Source of the DNA: an uncultured Lachnospiraceae bacterium
GTDB taxonomy: Bacteria; Bacillota; Clostridia; Lachnospirales; Lachnospiraceae
Direction: 5' to 3'
Assembly (NCBI GenBank): GCA_949893755.1
Contig: CATLCV010000018.1
Location: 1-40,890, forward strand
Length of the DNA stretch: 40,890 nt
Shown here piece by piece: positions 31,003-38,709 of the stretch. Each line of letters opens with the position of its first letter. The stretch's first letter is position 1. Below the pieces are notes generated by a model. That model ran no database searches. It saw only the letters and a list, made by a program, of their open reading frames with translations, and was not told where the DNA came from. The position numbers and the translations under genes were made by a program.

Positions 31003-31445
31003 TAAAACTCACCTGCCTTAAATTGCTTCTTCGGTTTTGGCAAATATTTTTTTACATGATTGTATTTCTTTGTCGGATCCTTTTCATCGGAGCGTACTTC
31101 TATCGTTGCACGACCCGTTGCCTGCGGAACCATCTGCCAGTTTGGCTTTATCTTTCCATTTTCTCCTTTTTCAAATCCAATAGACAGAAAGAACTCCGCA
31201 ATCTTCCAAGCCATCCTGTCATATAAAAACAGGCTTTCATTCATGACCGTTGTGCCTTCCTGGGCATCGACCCGGATTTTCAGCAATGCACGGTTGCAGG
31301 GTGGTATCTTGGTACTTCCCTCATATCTGCCTCTTTCAAAACTTTCTACAACAAAGTCATAATCCCCCTCCGGAAGCAGTGTGTATTCACTGGCCTCCAC
31401 CTCATCATTCCAGTCCAGCTCTTTTCCTCTGATATCTTCACTCAT
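31002..31445 (-). CDS. DUF669 family protein
   Basis: 147 residues. The pattern EYTLLPEGDYDFVVESFERGRYEGSTKIPPCNRALLKIRV and DRMAWKIAEFFLSIGFEKG..MVPQATGRATIEVR is the hallmark of DUF669, a phage protein linked to recombination and replication and often found with a RecA-like AAA ATPase and helicase. A beta-barrel core suggests nucleic-acid binding, but the activity is not proven. Operon order (ATPase, DUF669, helicase, primase) is the usual one. Confidence 0.9.
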   Translation of the reverse strand: MSEDIRGKELDWNDEVEASEYTLLPEGDYDFVVESFERGRYEGSTKIPPCNRALLKIRVDAQEGTTVMNESLFLYDRMAWKIAEFFLSIGFEKGENGKIKPNWQMVPQATGRATIEVRSDEKDPTKKYNHVKKYLPKPKKQFKAGEF

Positions 31446-31463
31446 ACTCTGTCACCTCTCGTT

Positions 31464-32813
31464 TTATTCAAATGGAATCTCATAATTGCTTCTGATCTCC
31501 TGGATCACTGCCAGGACTTTCGGCCAGGCTGCGATCAGGCAGCCCTCCACAAATTCGTCCGGAAGGTTCTGGAACGGCGTCCCTCTTGGAAAATATCCCC
31601 TCCTGTACACCACTTCTAAAAGCTCCTCCTCGGATACCAATTTTTCATACATCAGGTCCTGCAGCGCCTTGGGTATGTAGCTGTGCAACCGGAATGTTCG
31701 GTTCTTAGACATATCCGGTTCCGGCGGTTTCGCTTTCTTCGCTGCCCCGGCTTCATACCTTGCTTTATTGATCTCAATAGAAATCTGGGAATCTGGATCA
31801 GTCGGCATTTTCTGGCCTTTTTTTACCATCCAGTAGCAATCAGATTCTGCATGGTAAAAATATCGGTCTTCCTGCGCATACTCATTTTCTTTGTTCGTTG
31901 CAGTATCTGCCGCCGTATTTGTTCCCGGACCGGTGTTAAACTCCATCTGCTCCGGAGTTCCTTCCGGGATATTCACGAAGGAATAATCTGTCTTTTCTTC
32001 TTTTTGTGCAGATGCAGCGTCCTGGGATTCTCGTTTCGTTTCTGGAACTTCATTTTCCGTATGCCGGACGCCCTGTTGCCCCATGCCCTTTTCTAAAATG
32101 TGCGCGATCTCCGTATAATCAAATGGAAGCTCTTCATCCAGGCCATAGCGGTTCTTTGCGTCCCAGCAGGGGTGATGGCTCGTATACATGACACGTTTTC
32201 CGCCCTGTCCCTTATGCTTTTTTCCATCTTTATCTACCGCGATAGAATACGTCTTATAGTTTGCAAAGAGCAGCATATCCGACCATTCCTTTACAAGCGG
32301 CGATGTCTGGGAAGCTGTCTTTTTTCCCAGTTTCAGCTCGTAACGGTCATAAGCGCCCATTTCATCCGGCTGCTCAAACTTCCGCATCTGTGCATGGGCT
32401 GTCAGTACCACGTTAACACCCTTTTCAATCACATCCTCCAGCCGGTTTAAGAAGCGGCCGAACTCCTCCTTTGTATAGACATATCCATTGCCATAACTAA
32501 AACCTTCAATCCCGTCCTTCTGGTGCTTTGCGCAGATAAACTCAATACAGAGCTGTTCCGCCCAGTCGATCGTATCGATCACAAGCGTATTGCATACATG
32601 GGGATTGCTCTTCACATAGTCGATCTCTTCCAGGAGCATTTCCCAGCTTGTGGGACGCGGCAGCCTTGCCACGTCCATACTGCTGGTACTCCCTTCTGTA
32701 TCAATGAATACCGGATTCGGGAATTTTGATGCAAACGTTGATTTTCCAATGCCTTCGGGACCATACACCACGACTTTCTTTGCCTTCTGGATCACGCCTC
32801 TTGTAATCTTCAT
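31464..32813 (-). CDS. RecA-like phage AAA ATPase (AAA_24, Sak4-like)
   Basis: 449 residues. Walker A is GPEGIGKST (18-26), followed by PVFIDTEGSTSSMDV; Walker B is NTLVIDTIDW. The RecA-like core ends near residue 240. This type (AAA_24, Sak4-like) is found beside DUF669 and helps single-strand annealing or strand exchange. The second half (after 245) is Gln/Glu/Asn-rich linker and then a separate domain, YFYHAESDCYWMVKKGQKMP, with a small helical end. The start follows AGGTAACTTTTA and overlaps the previous stop. Confidence 0.88.
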   Translation of the reverse strand: MKITRGVIQKAKKVVVYGPEGIGKSTFASKFPNPVFIDTEGSTSSMDVARLPRPTSWEMLLEEIDYVKSNPHVCNTLVIDTIDWAEQLCIEFICAKHQKDGIEGFSYGNGYVYTKEEFGRFLNRLEDVIEKGVNVVLTAHAQMRKFEQPDEMGAYDRYELKLGKKTASQTSPLVKEWSDMLLFANYKTYSIAVDKDGKKHKGQGGKRVMYTSHHPCWDAKNRYGLDEELPFDYTEIAHILEKGMGQQGVRHTENEVPETKRESQDAASAQKEEKTDYSFVNIPEGTPEQMEFNTGPGTNTAADTATNKENEYAQEDRYFYHAESDCYWMVKKGQKMPTDPDSQISIEINKARYEAGAAKKAKPPEPDMSKNRTFRLHSYIPKALQDLMYEKLVSEEELLEVVYRRGYFPRGTPFQNLPDEFVEGCLIAAWPKVLAVIQEIRSNYEIPFE

Positions 32814-34111
32814 TAAAAGTTACCTGCTTTCCATTCTTTTTTCTTTGGCTGTTCCTCCGGGACCTCCTGGCCTGCCACATATCCATCCTCGATCAGGATG
32901 GAGCATTCGTCCCCGGTGCTGACTCTGGTAGCGATCGCCTGTAGCCCTTCCTGTTCCAGCCATGCGCCGAACTCGTTCAATGTCCGGATGTCCATCTGTT
33001 CCAATTTATCCAGGAGCACGAAACCGCATTTCGGATTCAGCTTCCGGACAATCGCTGTCGCTACCCGCAGGCGGTCCGATCCTGACATGTTGTCCCATTT
33101 CTGCCCTTTATAGATAAGCTCCCCATCCTCAACCGCCAGCTCTGGAAGTGGAAGGTCCGCATTCTTCAGCAGATCTGTCTTTGCCGTCCTTACATCATTG
33201 ATCTTGACCGTCAGGCTGTTGTACTGATCCTTATAAGTCAGCGCATCTTCTTCCGCCTTATCTTTATCCATATTGGCGCGTACCTTGCGGTTGATCTCTT
33301 CAATGTTCGTAATACTCCTCTCCAGTTCCGCCGTAGACTGGTCCTGCAGCTCCTGGGCATCCATCATGGCCACGTTCAAAGAGGTCTTCGCATCCGCCAG
33401 TTCCTGCTCTTTCTTTTGAAGCTGCTCCCGCATGGCTTCCACTTCCTGTTCAAGGAAAGCAATCGACTGCTGATAGGAATGGACGCGTTCCCTTTTCTTC
33501 TGATTTTCACCGTTTCTCGCCAGGATCTCCTGCTGCTGCCTGATCAGCTCTGTGGGTGAGACCAGTTCCTTCGGCGCATCCGGGAAATATGGCTGCTCCT
33601 TCGCATATTTTTCTTTCTGGTCAGCGATCCTCCCGATTGCCAGCCGCTCATTATACAAATCCTTTTCCTGCTCCTCCAACTCTACAAGTTGGTCGCCGAT
33701 TCCGATAATCTTTAACAGGATCCTGGCCTTTTCCTTTCCGGATGATTCCATGAACTTCGGAAGGTTCAGCGCCAGCTGCTCTACAAATTCATTGAGGAGC
33801 TGCTGCCCTCCCTTATTGCCGTTCGGATCCGTGACTTTTAAACTGCTGTTCTTGCCTTTCCGCTCCACAACCAGGCCGTTGCTCATAACCATATGCAGAT
33901 TCGGCGGGATCGCAGACCCTTCACGCTGCGCCTTCGATGGCCGGAAGTTCTCTCCGCCTAATGCCCATGCAATGGAATCCAGTACAGAAGTCTTCCCCTG
34001 GTTATTATTTCCGCCTACGATCGTCAGGCCATTGGCTGTCGGTTCTATTTTGACGGCCTTGATCCTCTTCACATTCTCAATCTCCAGCTTATTGATCTTA
34101 ATGCTATCCAT
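32813..34111 (-). CDS. SMC/RecF-like ATPase of phage recombination
   Basis: 432 residues. The N-terminus (INKLEIENVKRIKAVKIEPT, Walker A GGNNNQGKTS at 33-42) and the ABC signature near the end (NMSGSDRLRVATAI) with Walker-B-like CGFVLLDKLEQMD show an ABC-type fold like RecF/SbcC. A long coiled coil fills about 140-290 (EQEKDLYNERLAIGR.., QELADAKTSLNVAMMDAQ). In the Walker B region Lys follows the Asp (LLDKLE), and the usual Glu comes two residues later than in most relatives. It probably acts with the RecA-like ATPase on DNA ends. The start is preceded by AAGGGAG. Confidence 0.85.
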   Translation of the reverse strand: MDSIKINKLEIENVKRIKAVKIEPTANGLTIVGGNNNQGKTSVLDSIAWALGGENFRPSKAQREGSAIPPNLHMVMSNGLVVERKGKNSSLKVTDPNGNKGGQQLLNEFVEQLALNLPKFMESSGKEKARILLKIIGIGDQLVELEEQEKDLYNERLAIGRIADQKEKYAKEQPYFPDAPKELVSPTELIRQQQEILARNGENQKKRERVHSYQQSIAFLEQEVEAMREQLQKKEQELADAKTSLNVAMMDAQELQDQSTAELERSITNIEEINRKVRANMDKDKAEEDALTYKDQYNSLTVKINDVRTAKTDLLKNADLPLPELAVEDGELIYKGQKWDNMSGSDRLRVATAIVRKLNPKCGFVLLDKLEQMDIRTLNEFGAWLEQEGLQAIATRVSTGDECSILIEDGYVAGQEVPEEQPKKKEWKAGNF

Positions 34112-34138
34112 TTTTTTCTCCCTTCATTTTTATCTTTA

Positions 34139-34858
34139 TCAGCTGACAGCCTTAATACTGCCAGTCCGCTTCACACTCTTTTTTGCCTTGCTGATCTGCT
34201 GTGTGCTTTTCTTAACGCCGCCGTCCGCTTTGGAACATTCCTTTGCTTCTGCTTTTACTACATATACGCACTGCTTTATCCGGAACACTTCGTATAGATC
34301 CTTCTGGCCTTTTAGTTTCTGGTATGACCGCAGCCTCCCAATGATCTTTTTCCCCTCATCCACATCCGCACATTCAAAGCACATGTTCCTCATATCCTTC
34401 ATATCCAGGAAGTTGTCCAGCGCTTTCGCTTCATCACTTTTATTGTTGTCAGCTTTATTTGGTATCTTGACGTTATAGCTTATATTCATCTCTTCTTCTC
34501 CATAATTGATATAATCCAGGTGGCGGGCGGTAATGGTGTCTATGTACGTCATGTCCTCACATCCGGGGACATTTTCATACAGGCTGACCGTCTGGATTCT
34601 TCTTGCTTCTTTTGCCAGGTGGTTCCCGATCGCCGACCGCATATCGCTCTTCGCGATCGTTGTGAACTTCCACTTATGCAGTTCCGGCCGCTGGAACCAT
34701 TTCTTCACGGACAGGAGGTAACGCAGGATCACGACATCATACCATTCCTCCGGATCCAGCTTCCTGTCCTGTAGGTACCAGAAAACAACCTGGTGGTTTT
34801 CCTCCGCAAACCGCTGTTCCTCCACCGTCAGGGGTGTATACCGTGTCCTTTCATGCAC
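34139..34858 (-). CDS. sigma-factor-like protein (region 2-like N-terminus)
   Basis: 239 residues. The N-terminal ~95 (EENHQVVFWYLQDRKLDPEEWYDVVILRYLLSVKKWFQRPELHKWKFTTIAKSDMRSAIGNHL) has the pattern of sigma-70 region 2 as found in sigma-like proteins of Firmicutes mobile elements: helix, Y-D-V-V-I, then F-x-T-x-A. No region 4 is seen; the second half is basic and Lys-rich (SKAKKSVKRTGSIK). It could redirect RNA polymerase to phage promoters or be an anti-host factor. The specificity is unknown. It starts after GGGGGTAAACAGTGC. Confidence 0.6.
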   Translation of the reverse strand: MHERTRYTPLTVEEQRFAEENHQVVFWYLQDRKLDPEEWYDVVILRYLLSVKKWFQRPELHKWKFTTIAKSDMRSAIGNHLAKEARRIQTVSLYENVPGCEDMTYIDTITARHLDYINYGEEEMNISYNVKIPNKADNNKSDEAKALDNFLDMKDMRNMCFECADVDEGKKIIGRLRSYQKLKGQKDLYEVFRIKQCVYVVKAEAKECSKADGGVKKSTQQISKAKKSVKRTGSIKAVS

Positions 34859-34874
34859 TGTTTACCCCCCCCGC

Positions 34875-35339
34875 CTATAGGTGTGCTAAGATATCATTGA
34901 TCATGGCAATGCCGGAATTCGCTCCCACATTGACCTGACGGTACCCACCGCTGGTAAACTTCGCAGTCACTGTGGAAGGTTCATATCTCAGATCCGCAAG
35001 GTCGTGGTAGGCCCTGGTCTTTTGCAGGGCTGCCAGGAGCAGCTGGCAGATTGCCTGCTTGTCCTCCCTGGCAGGTTCCGGATCCTGTACTGGTTTAAGG
35101 CTTTCCTCATAGATATGGAGTATTCTCTTTGTCAGATCCAGCGTTTTCTCCGGTATTTTTTCTGTTCCCCAGATGTGATCCTCTATTTTGTTTTGAGCAT
35201 TCGCAGTAAATCCCATAATAAGGGATTCCAATTTATCCGACATAACATAGGGGTTCAGAGTCAGGGCCATAGCCGCGCCGAACAGTATGTTCAGCTCATT
35301 TTTTGATATTAATACTTCATTTTCATTGATCTTTACCAT
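34875..35339 (-). CDS. hypothetical early phage protein
   Basis: 154 residues, mainly helical (VLISKNELNILFGAAMALTLNPYVMSDKLESLIMGF, then KIPEKTLDLTKRILHIYEESL) with a beta hairpin near the end (TVTAKFTSGGYRQVNVGANSG) and an end in INDILAHL. No family is recognised. It belongs to the early operon. The start is preceded by GTGAGGG. Confidence 0.65.
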   Translation of the reverse strand: MVKINENEVLISKNELNILFGAAMALTLNPYVMSDKLESLIMGFTANAQNKIEDHIWGTEKIPEKTLDLTKRILHIYEESLKPVQDPEPAREDKQAICQLLLAALQKTRAYHDLADLRYEPSTVTAKFTSGGYRQVNVGANSGIAMINDILAHL

Positions 35340-35385
35340 TTACAAAACCCTCACTTTCGGTTAAAATGTAGTTGATGATTTTCCT

Positions 35386-35427
35386 GAGCACCCAACGGTC
35401 GCCGCCGTTCCTGGGTGCTCATTTTTG
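35386..35427. other. strong stem-loop overlapping a gene end
   Basis: GAGCACCC (35386-35393) pairs with GGGTGCTC (35413-35420), and an inner AACGG/CCGTT stem extends it. The plus strand continues ATTTTTG, so it has terminator form for the plus strand. On the minus strand it lies directly after the stop codon of the small gene at 35419-35637 with no T-tract, where it might shield the message end or separate gene expression levels. Confidence 0.6.
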
Positions 35428-35637
35428 ATCCCACGAGATCCTTCCGTTGTTGTTCCAGTAATGGAACCACTGGCCATTTTCGTATCTAATACTTACAGAT
35501 CTGTCCGGATACCGCTGGATCTCTGCCGCGTCCCCTTTATCCCATTTCCGATCATGGTCGCTGTATAACTTCTTATGCTTCTTGATGCATTCGTCTGCCA
35601 GATCCAGCAGGTTTAAATCCTCTATTTTTATCCTCAT
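35419..35637 (-). CDS. hypothetical small early protein
   Basis: 72 residues, MRIKIEDLNLLDLADECIKKHKKLYSDHDRK followed by a Trp/Tyr-rich beta part (SVSIRYENGQWFHYWNNNGRISW). It looks like a small alpha-beta domain; no family is recognised. The start follows AAGGAGAATCAG. Its stop codon lies in the stem-loop at 35386-35427. Confidence 0.65.
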   Translation of the reverse strand: MRIKIEDLNLLDLADECIKKHKKLYSDHDRKWDKGDAAEIQRYPDRSVSIRYENGQWFHYWNNNGRISWDQK

Positions 35638-35653
35638 GATCTGATTCTCCTTC

Positions 35654-36043
35654 CTACCTCTCGATTTGGTACAATTGTCTTAACCCATGCCCACAATCGT
35701 ATTCGAAAAAAACATTGGCGTCACAATAGTATCCATCATATGCATCCCCGCCTTTACATCCGCATACCAGGATAGTACCTCTTGTTTCTCCGCATACCGG
35801 GCATTTTAAATCTATCGATTTCGTATGATCAATATCTTTTCTTATCCACTCAGGATCATCTATGATATTTTCAGGAATAAGCATTCTGTTATACATGTGC
35901 TCGTCAGTCAGCAATCCCATAAATTCTACTGGACCATATAAATCTTCACAGTCTGTAGAATGACGGTAAGATCTTGAATATCTAAATTGTGTCCCTGTGG
36001 GATAATCTGGTAAATCTTTTAAAAGCGTGAGTATATAATTCAT
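35654..36043 (-). CDS. zinc-ribbon early protein
   Basis: 129 residues from MNYILTLLKDLPDYPTGTQFRYSRSY, chosen because GGGCAGGAAAG precedes the ATG at 36043 and the longer frame looks non-coding. The C-terminal part has a zinc ribbon: DLKCPVCGETRGTILVCGCKGGD, then YYCDANVFFEYDCGHGLRQ. The first part is a small domain (PVEFMGLLTDEHMYNRMLIPENIID). It may recognise nucleic acid or protein. The gene is AT-richer than its replication neighbours. Confidence 0.7.
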   Translation of the reverse strand: MNYILTLLKDLPDYPTGTQFRYSRSYRHSTDCEDLYGPVEFMGLLTDEHMYNRMLIPENIIDDPEWIRKDIDHTKSIDLKCPVCGETRGTILVCGCKGGDAYDGYYCDANVFFEYDCGHGLRQLYQIER

Positions 36044-36089
36044 ACGAACTTTCCTGCCCCCCTTCCTTTCCGTTTCTTCACAGGTCCTT

Positions 36090-36239
36090 TCATCTCCCAA
36101 AGTACATCACCAGCGCCAGGCAGGACAGGTTCCCCAGCACGTACCCCAGGGCAATGCTGCAGGCGCAGATGATCAACATTGTACGCCGTTTCCGTTTCTT
36201 CTGCCGGTGCTGCGCATATGCGCGGTCGTATTTATCCAT
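36090..36239 (-). CDS. small membrane protein
   Basis: 49 residues. A very basic start (RAYAQHRQKKRKRRT) is followed by one membrane segment (MLIICACSIALGYVLG, then CLALVMY). It overlaps the end of the upstream HTH gene by 8 bp. Tiny membrane proteins of this kind are common in early phage regions; the role is unknown. Confidence 0.55.
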   Translation of the reverse strand: MDKYDRAYAQHRQKKRKRRTMLIICACSIALGYVLGNLSCLALVMYFGR

Positions 36240-36444
36240 TTCCGGCCAGCCTCCTTTCCGCTTCCTCCAATGGGATGCCGTATTCCAGGCACATCAGTCT
36301 GGTGCTTATGTCGTACTTTTTATTCTTTCTGCCTTTGATATGCCGCACTTTTGCAAATCCCCATTCCGGTGCATAAAACCGGACATAACTTTCAGTAACA
36401 TCAAGGATCCGTGCCGCTTCCGCGGCGTTTACAATCTCTTTCAA
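36232..36444 (-). CDS. small HTH protein (excisionase/MerR-like)
   Basis: 70 residues from a TTG at 36444, seven bases after AAGGAGG. The helix-turn-helix is IVNAAEAARILDVTESYVRFYAPEWGFAKVRHIKGRKNKKYDIS, with the A-A-x-x-L-x-V-T-x-x-x-V-R-x-x-x start and a basic wing typical of excisionase/MerR-type winged helices. It is the first gene of the minus-strand early operon and may control integration or early transcription. Excisionase and simple regulator cannot be told apart here. Confidence 0.7.
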   Translation of the reverse strand: MKEIVNAAEAARILDVTESYVRFYAPEWGFAKVRHIKGRKNKKYDISTRLMCLEYGIPLEEAERRLAGNG

Positions 36445-36467
36445 TGGATCACCTCCTTCTCTTGTGC

Positions 36468-36496
36468 TTGTAAATTTCTTCCAGTTCCCCTATAAT
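36468..36496 (+). promoter_or_regulatory. sigma-70-type promoter for the winged-helix coiled-coil gene
   Basis: TTGTAA at 36468-36473 and TATAAT at 36491-36496 with a 17-base spacer, about 50 bases before the ATG at 36548. A good match to consensus, so the gene is likely expressed in the lysogen independently of the early operon, which runs the other way. Confidence 0.75.
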
Positions 36497-36547
36497 CTAA
36501 GTACAGGGCACGGCCATGCCTGAGTACGAAAGAAAGGAGAAAATTCA

Positions 36548-37435
36548 ATGGGTCCCTTATTTGAAGGTCTTACAGAATCTGAAATCCGCTACTTACTATA
36601 CTTAGATAAACACGGTTATTACGACGGTTTTGAAATGTTCCTAAACGAGGATACTTCTTCCGATTATAGAGTCGATAAACTCCATAAAAATGGTTATATA
36701 ACTTTAGATGAACCTGGCCCTTACCCTGGTTCGCAATCTGTTACCCTAACCGGAAAAGGTGTCGCTGCCATTATCGACTATGAAAGATATCAAGAGCAGA
36801 AACAATCATTAACACCAAAAGACGATGCTTTAAATCGAATTGCAAACTCTTTAGAGATGCTAACCAGTACTTCTATTCGTCAATCTGATTCTGTCGAATC
36901 TATTGTGCAATCCATAAAGGAACAAACTAATTCAGCTATACATCAATCCATTTCTGTAAAAGCAATTGCTGAATTATCCTTAACACAAGCAAAGGCGACT
37001 GCTGAGCAAGCTGAGTCCACAAAGGCTATTGCTAATGCCTCTAAAAAGCAGGCTGATTCTATACAAATCATTGCTCAAGAAGAAACAAAACAGGCGAATC
37101 TTACTTTAGAGTCCAAAATAGTATTGTATAAGCTGTATAAGGAATACCTTGACCGACGTAAGCATGGATTCGATCAATCTTTTTCAAAAAGCTTTGGTTC
37201 TTTCGAGCAAATCAAGGCTAACTTTTTTTCAGAAACTATTTCAAAAGACCTCACTGACTCTCTCTGTGAACTTACAGATAATGGTTTCTTGTATGGTATC
37301 CCTGTCAATAATGCTACATACAATTACGAACTATCTAACTATGCAATAGCAATGCTAGAAACGCTTCCTAAAGAAGCTCTTCGTTCAGTCGCAAAATTCA
37401 TCTCAAATTTTATTCCTGCTCTTATTTCAAAGTAA
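36548..37435 (+). CDS. winged-helix plus coiled-coil protein of unknown function (accessory gene)
   Basis: 295 residues on the strand opposite the early genes. The N-terminal ~85 residues look like a winged helix: LTESEIRYLLYLDKHGYYD, VDKLHKNGYITLDEP, VTLTGKGVAAI. The middle (about 105-190) is a coiled coil with a ~14-residue repeat (SIRQSDSVESIVQ, ATAEQAESTKAIAN, ASKKQADSIQIIAQ). The C-terminal ~95 (SKIVLYKLYKEYLD, ISKDLTDSLCELTDNGFLYGIPVNNATYNYELSNYAIAML) resemble a second winged helix. The gene has its own promoter and a strong terminator, and it is AT-rich, so it was probably acquired as a unit. A role in immunity or defence is a possibility only. Confidence 0.75.
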   Translation: MGPLFEGLTESEIRYLLYLDKHGYYDGFEMFLNEDTSSDYRVDKLHKNGYITLDEPGPYPGSQSVTLTGKGVAAIIDYERYQEQKQSLTPKDDALNRIANSLEMLTSTSIRQSDSVESIVQSIKEQTNSAIHQSISVKAIAELSLTQAKATAEQAESTKAIANASKKQADSIQIIAQEETKQANLTLESKIVLYKLYKEYLDRRKHGFDQSFSKSFGSFEQIKANFFSETISKDLTDSLCELTDNGFLYGIPVNNATYNYELSNYAIAMLETLPKEALRSVAKFISNFIPALISK

Positions 37436-37442
37436 TTTTTCC

Positions 37443-37480
37443 AGTATCCTTATGGTGTATCTGTAAGGATACTTTCTGAT
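37443..37480 (+). terminator. intrinsic terminator after the winged-helix coiled-coil gene
   Basis: AGTATCCTTA (37443-37452) pairs with TAAGGATACT (37464-37473) as a perfect 10-bp stem followed by TTCTGATT. The T-tract is modest. It begins 8 bases after the stop codon of the plus-strand gene. Confidence 0.7.
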
Positions 37481-37587
37481 TAAAGCCAAAAACTGTCACG
37501 CTTTGCTGAGTGATAAGCGTCCCATACTACGCATAAAAATCTAACTATTACAGCGATGTAATACCAGACTTCTGCATTCAATTTCAT
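37480..37587 (-). CDS. tiny membrane peptide
   Basis: 35 residues: MKLNAEVWYYIAVIVRFLCV followed by VWDAYHSAKRDSFWL, one short membrane segment. GGTGGGTAGG precedes the ATG. It lies downstream of the Cro-like gene on the same strand. Coding is supported only by the ribosome binding site and the hydrophobic pattern. Confidence 0.4.
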   Translation of the reverse strand: MKLNAEVWYYIAVIVRFLCVVWDAYHSAKRDSFWL

Positions 37588-37636
37588 TCCTACCCACCAT
37601 AATAATATTGATAAAATCAACCCTCACACCACCTCC

Positions 37637-37870
37637 TTACTCCTTATTTGCTGATTTTAATTCACTATTGTTTGCAAAAAAAATTCTATCGCGCCCATCT
37701 CTATCAAGCCTTAGTGTATCAGACAAGGCGCATATTTCAGAGATTTTAAAATCTCCCGTTTTCATGCGGTTGTAAAAAGTTTCCCGCAATATTCCAGACT
37801 TTTCCGCTATAGCAACAATTGTCATCCCAGAATCACTAATGCAATCCCTCAATGCTTTTATATCTGTCAT
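37637..37870 (-). CDS. Cro-like / small HTH regulator
   Basis: 77 residues from MTDIKALRDCISDSGMTIVAIAEKSGILRETFYNRMKTGDFKISEICALSDTLRL. This helix-turn-helix with T-F-Y-N-R at the recognition helix and the LSDTLRL-x-x-x-x-R-D-x-I-F-F end is typical of the Cro-side regulator opposite a CI-type repressor in Clostridia phages. It starts at 37870, preceded by AAAGGAGG; a longer reading to 37912 lacks one. It is transcribed by the promoter at 37899-37927. Confidence 0.85.
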   Translation of the reverse strand: MTDIKALRDCISDSGMTIVAIAEKSGILRETFYNRMKTGDFKISEICALSDTLRLDRDGRDRIFFANNSELKSANKE

Positions 37871-37880
37871 TTGGCACCTC

Positions 37881-37960
37881 CTTTGTTGATTTATATTCAC
37901 TATATCACTCACGTGAATTTATGTCAACCATTTTTATCTATTTTGTTGATTTTCTTTCAC
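37881..37960. promoter_or_regulatory. CI/Cro operator region
   Basis: Two direct repeats of TTTGTTGATTT followed by a TTCAC box (about 37882-37900 and 37942-37960) lie 60 bp apart in the intergenic region. A TCACGTGA palindrome lies between them (about 37908-37915). The repeats overlap the divergent promoters, so they are the likely operators for the CI-like and Cro-like proteins. Confidence 0.6.
37899..37927 (-). promoter_or_regulatory. promoter of the Cro-like gene
   Basis: On the minus strand TTGACA (37927-37922) and TATAGT (37904-37899) with a 17-base spacer, an almost consensus sigma-70 promoter. It would fire the Cro-like gene and possibly further early genes after induction. Confidence 0.8.
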
Positions 37961-37974
37961 ATCTATGATATTAT
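37946..37974 (+). promoter_or_regulatory. promoter of the CI-like repressor gene
   Basis: TTGATT (37946-37951) and TATTAT (37969-37974) with a 17-base spacer, about 25 bases upstream of the GTG start at 37999. The -35 lies in one of the operator repeats, so the repressor may regulate its own gene. Confidence 0.65.
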
Positions 37975-37998
37975 ATTTTTTGAAGGGAGGCGGGAGTA

Positions 37999-38634
37999 GT
38001 GCTAAAGCTATATAGCAATATAAAAAAATTACGAGAAGAATTAGGAATGTCACAAGACGCTCTTGCAAAATTAACAGGGTATACAGACCGTTCTTCTATT
38101 ACCAAGATTGAAAAAGGGCTTGTTGATTTGCAGCAATCCAAAATAGAACTATTTGCAAAAGCGCTTGGAACAACCTCAAGGGAACTTGTTGGGTGGGATG
38201 ACGAATATGAATCTAAACTAGATAACATATACCACATAGAATTAAAACGTTTCCCAGTACTTGGGGAGATAGCTTGTGGAATACCAAAATACACAAATGA
38301 AGACAGGGAGAGTTACATCATGGCAGGAACTGATATAAAAGCCGACTTCTGTTTGAAGGCTAAAGGTGACAGCATGATTAACGCCAGAATTCGTAATGGA
38401 GATATTGTATTTGTAAAAAAGCAGGACATGGTAGAAAATGGAGAAATTGCCGTCGTTGTAGTGAATAGCGACAGTGAGGCTACGCTAAAAAGATTCTTCT
38501 ATTACAGAGAAAAGGCATTGCTGATATTGAAAGCAGAAAATCCTGCTTATGAAGATTTGATTTTCACTGAAGAGGAACTTAATAATATTCATATACTCGG
38601 AAAAGCTATTGCATTCCAGAGTGATGTCGAATAA
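37999..38634 (+). CDS. CI-type phage repressor with S24/LexA-like peptidase domain
   Basis: 211 residues; keeps the prophage silent. The XRE HTH is at about 5-65 (IKKLREELGMSQDALAKLTGYTDRSSITKIEKG). The S24 domain follows: cleavage-type motif IACGIP (Cys93-Gly94), catalytic Ser125 in AKGDSM and Lys164 in EATLKRF. Self-cleavage after DNA damage is therefore expected, giving SOS-dependent induction. The start is GTG at 37999, preceded by GGGAGGCGGG. It is divergent from the Cro-like gene across the operator region. Confidence 0.95.
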   Translation: MLKLYSNIKKLREELGMSQDALAKLTGYTDRSSITKIEKGLVDLQQSKIELFAKALGTTSRELVGWDDEYESKLDNIYHIELKRFPVLGEIACGIPKYTNEDRESYIMAGTDIKADFCLKAKGDSMINARIRNGDIVFVKKQDMVENGEIAVVVVNSDSEATLKRFFYYREKALLILKAENPAYEDLIFTEEELNNIHILGKAIAFQSDVE

Positions 38635-38709
38635 TTTTATCCATCTGGTGTTAATGAAGATGTGGCGCTTTCTATTGTACAGGTAACTAAAGAAAAAAGG
38701 AGATCATAT

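Noticed and set aside
33552-34478. 308-codon plus-strand frame opposite the SMC-like ATPase
   Set aside because: It spans two real minus-strand genes and gives a Ser/Phe/Leu-rich product without domain features, typical of antisense to coiled-coil codons.
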